DNA from: Ruminococcus sp. | GTDB taxonomy: Bacteria > Bacillota > Clostridia > Oscillospirales > Ruminococcaceae | DNA length: 64,000 nucleotides | Direction: 5' to 3' | NCBI GenBank assembly: GCA_017521805.1 | Contig: JAFXDK010000051.1 | Span: 1 to 64,000, forward strand | Shown: in pieces, positions 62,275-64,000 of the stretch | Position numbering within the stretch: the stretch's first letter is position 1 | Layout: the number at the start of each line of letters is the position of its first letter | The notes under the pieces: model-generated | What the model was told of the DNA's origin: nothing | Seen by the model: only the letters and a program-made list of their open reading frames with translations | The model's database searches: none | Translations under genes and position numbers: made by a program

Positions 62275-62472
62275 TTATTCCTCCTGTTCGTCATCAATAG
62301 CGTTTTCGGTTGGCTGACAACAAGCGCCTTTTCCACAATATTCGGCACTTTTTATCACATTAACGGTCATATCATCTTCGGAATTTACAATAACATTTAC
62401 ATGACCGCTGCCCTCTGACATAAGGGAATCTATGAGCTCTGCAAGCTCCTGTGGGTTCTGAGGGTTATTCAT
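62275..62472 (-). CDS. Small Cys-rich protein related to the PFL linker/glycyl domain start
   Basis: The 65-aa product starts at ATG 62472 (GAGGA five bases upstream), overlapping the PFL stop region. Its [20 protein letters not shown] resembles [20 protein letters not shown] of the next gene. The rest diverges, has no radical Gly loop and ends with CGKGACC and an acidic tail. It might be a remnant of a duplicated glycyl domain or an accessory, metal- or redox-active subunit. Confidence 0.65.
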   Translation of the reverse strand: MNNPQNPQELAELIDSLMSEGSGHVNVIVNSEDDMTVNVIKSAEYCGKGACCQPTENAIDDEQEE

Positions 62473-62473
62473 A

Positions 62474-64000
62474 TCATTCCTCATTTCTCAGTTTGTCAAG
62501 GTCGATATCGCCGACAAATAGCTGCATATCCTTACCCAATGCGTCGGGGATAATTGAAAATGTGTTGGAAATACCGTCCTGAGCCTGTCGGAATGGGAGC
62601 TTTGCAACTGAGGCAAGGGAAGCTGCTGCACCGTGAGTATCTCTGCCATGCATAGGATTTGCGCCGGGAGCAAGGGGGATACCCATTTTTCTGCCGTCAG
62701 GAGTGTTGCCTGTTTTCTTGCCGTACACAACGTTGGAAGTGATTGTAAGGATTGACATTGTAGGTACGCCGTCACGGTAGGTATGGTGCTTTCTTATGCA
62801 GTCCATAAACTTGCGGACAATGGAAACGGCAATTTCATCAACGCGGTCATCGTTGTTGCCGTATTTGGGGAAATCACCCTCAACCTCGTAATCGGTAACA
62901 ATGCCGTCATCATCTCGGATAACCTTAACTTTTGCATATTTTATAGCGGAAAGGGAATCTGCAACAACTGAAAGACCTGCGATACCTGTAGCGAAATAAC
63001 GCTTTACATCTCTGTCGTGGAGTGCCATTTGAAGCCTTTCATAGCTGTATTTATCGTGCATGAAGTGGATTACATTAAGTGTATTTACATAAAGTCCTGC
63101 AAGCCATTCCATCATGGCTTCATACTTGTCCATTACATCATCATAGTCGAGGTAGTCACCCTCAACTGCACGGAATTTAGGACCAACCTGAACTTTCATT
63201 CTTTCATCAATTCCGCCGTTTATAGCGTAAAGGAGACATTTTGCAAGGTTTGCTCTTGCGCCGAAGAATTGCATTTCCTTGCCTACTCTCATAGAGGATA
63301 CACAGCAGGCAATAGCGTAGTCGTCACCGTGAATAACACGCATCATATCGTCATTTTCGTACTGTATTGACGATGTTCTGATAGACATTTTAGCACAGTA
63401 TTCCTTGAAATTTCTGGGCAGCTTCTTTGACCAGAGAACTGTCATGTTAGGCTCGGGTGCTGTTCCCAGATTATCGAGAGTGTGGAGATAACGGAAGCTT
63501 GTCTTTGTTACAAGGTGATGACCGTCAACGTCAACGCCGCCGATGGATTCTGTAATCCATGTGGGATCGCCTGAGAAAAGCTCGTTATATTCGGGGGTAC
63601 GGGCAAATTTTACAATACGTAGCTTCATAATGAAGTGGTCGATAAGCTCCTGTGCCTGTTCTTCCGTAAGAATTCCTTTGTTGATATCACGCTGGAAATA
63701 TATATCAAGGAATGTGGAGGTACGTCCCAGAGACATTGCCGCACCGTTCTGCTCCTTTACAGCGGCAAGATAACCGAAGTAAAGCCATTGTACAGCCTCT
63801 TTTGCTGTAGCGGCAGGGCGGGAAATATCGAATCCATAGATTCTGCCAAGCTCTTTCAGTTCTTCAAGGGCGCGCACCTGTTCTGCAAGTTCTTCGCGGA
63901 GACGGATATTCTTTGAAGTCATACGAACAAGTGAGGTATCAATCTGGTGCTTCTTATCGTTGATAAGCATATCAATACCATAGAGGGCAACACGTCTGTA
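62474..64000 (-). CDS. pflB: Pyruvate formate-lyase catalytic chain, lacking C-terminal glycyl domain (5' end outside window)
   Basis: The frame is open to the right edge, so the N-terminus lies beyond 64000. The visible 508 residues match PFL from RRVALYGID onward: [40 protein letters not shown], the active-site Cys-Cys in [12 protein letters not shown] (codons at 63302-63307), [37 protein letters not shown] and [16 protein letters not shown]. It then stops after about 15 more residues, where PFL normally continues into the glycyl-radical domain. That domain is encoded separately at 62033-62272. The enzyme splits pyruvate with CoA into acetyl-CoA and formate. Confidence 0.93.
   Translation of the reverse strand, partial: YRRVALYGIDMLINDKKHQIDTSLVRMTSKNIRLREELAEQVRALEELKELGRIYGFDISRPAATAKEAVQWLYFGYLAAVKEQNGAAMSLGRTSTFLDIYFQRDINKGILTEEQAQELIDHFIMKLRIVKFARTPEYNELFSGDPTWITESIGGVDVDGHHLVTKTSFRYLHTLDNLGTAPEPNMTVLWSKKLPRNFKEYCAKMSIRTSSIQYENDDMMRVIHGDDYAIACCVSSMRVGKEMQFFGARANLAKCLLYAINGGIDERMKVQVGPKFRAVEGDYLDYDDVMDKYEAMMEWLAGLYVNTLNVIHFMHDKYSYERLQMALHDRDVKRYFATGIAGLSVVADSLSAIKYAKVKVIRDDDGIVTDYEVEGDFPKYGNNDDRVDEIAVSIVRKFMDCIRKHHTYRDGVPTMSILTITSNVVYGKKTGNTPDGRKMGIPLAPGANPMHGRDTHGAAASLASVAKLPFRQAQDGISNTFSIIPDALGKDMQLFVGDIDLDKLRNEE

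Noticed and set aside
62275..62484. Split PFL as a sequencing frameshift
   Set aside because: The small genes each have their own ribosome binding site and start codon, and an additional gene lies between them, so a single-base error cannot explain the layout.

Overview
The window looks like chromosome of a low- to medium-GC Firmicute of the Oscillospiraceae, most likely a fibre-degrading, cellulosome-forming Ruminococcus of the R. flavefaciens type. Four secreted proteins carry type I dockerins (10466-12373, 19198-20841, 44836-45654, 58395-60281). Two of them share the order signal peptide, CBM22-like module, internal dockerin, C-terminal esterase, a layout known from R. flavefaciens xylanolytic enzymes. 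Housekeeping genes, consensus sigma-A promoters with 17-bp spacers and U-tailed terminators all fit a Firmicute. The species assignment is inference from architecture, not from a search.

Layout. 1-4.2 kb is an AT-rich accessory stretch of small membrane or unknown proteins ending in a SUKH/SMI1-like protein. 4.3-7.4 kb is a YtrA-type GntR regulator with an ABC exporter. 7.5-9.4 kb is an ECF sigma factor with its membrane-anchored partner. 9.4-13.2 kb (minus strand) holds an SDR epimerase coupled to a dockerin/LRR surface protein, and a Spo0A-like protein with a worn-out receiver. 13.5-15 kb is glutamine synthetase. 15.1-17 kb is a GNAT, GyrI-like, peptide-deformylase-like, DUF4298 operon. 17.0-17.4 kb is tmRNA and 17.6-18.4 kb is Spo0A. 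19.2-20.8 kb is a CBM22-dockerin-CE1-like esterase. 21.2-37.5 kb is a long plus-strand housekeeping run: lepA, hemW, cdd, a radical SAM/DUF2344 pair, rplS, two signal peptidases, ylqF/rbgA, rnhB, yraN, thrC, tig, clpP, clpX.

37.6-50.1 kb is on the minus strand: rarA, a group of small accessory proteins, dcd, a methyltransferase, a SecD-P1-like lipoprotein, glyA, and a tightly packed shikimate operon (aroB, aroA, aroC-like, DUF4364, two small proteins, a dockerin protein). 50.3-55.0 kb has a foldase-type lipoprotein with polythreonine tracts, a GHL10 lipoprotein, a penicillin-binding lipoprotein and VanZ. 55-58.2 kb has a TraB/GumN lipoprotein and an orphan membrane protein. 58.4-62 kb has a CBM22-dockerin-SGNH esterase and a PAS-GAF-GGDEF protein. 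The last 2 kb is a pyruvate formate-lyase operon running off the right edge.

The most notable signals are these. Pyruvate formate-lyase is split: the catalytic chain stops before the glycyl-radical domain, which is a separate 79-aa gene, with a short cysteine-rich gene resembling the start of that domain between them. The chorismate synthase-like protein has lost several family-invariant motifs although aroA and aroB beside it look normal. A soluble lipoprotein resembles the SecD periplasmic head. A Spo0A paralogue lacks the phospho-acceptor aspartate. Several families of small hairpin repeats are present, one supplying the leader of a GNAT gene and one sharing its ends with a terminator.
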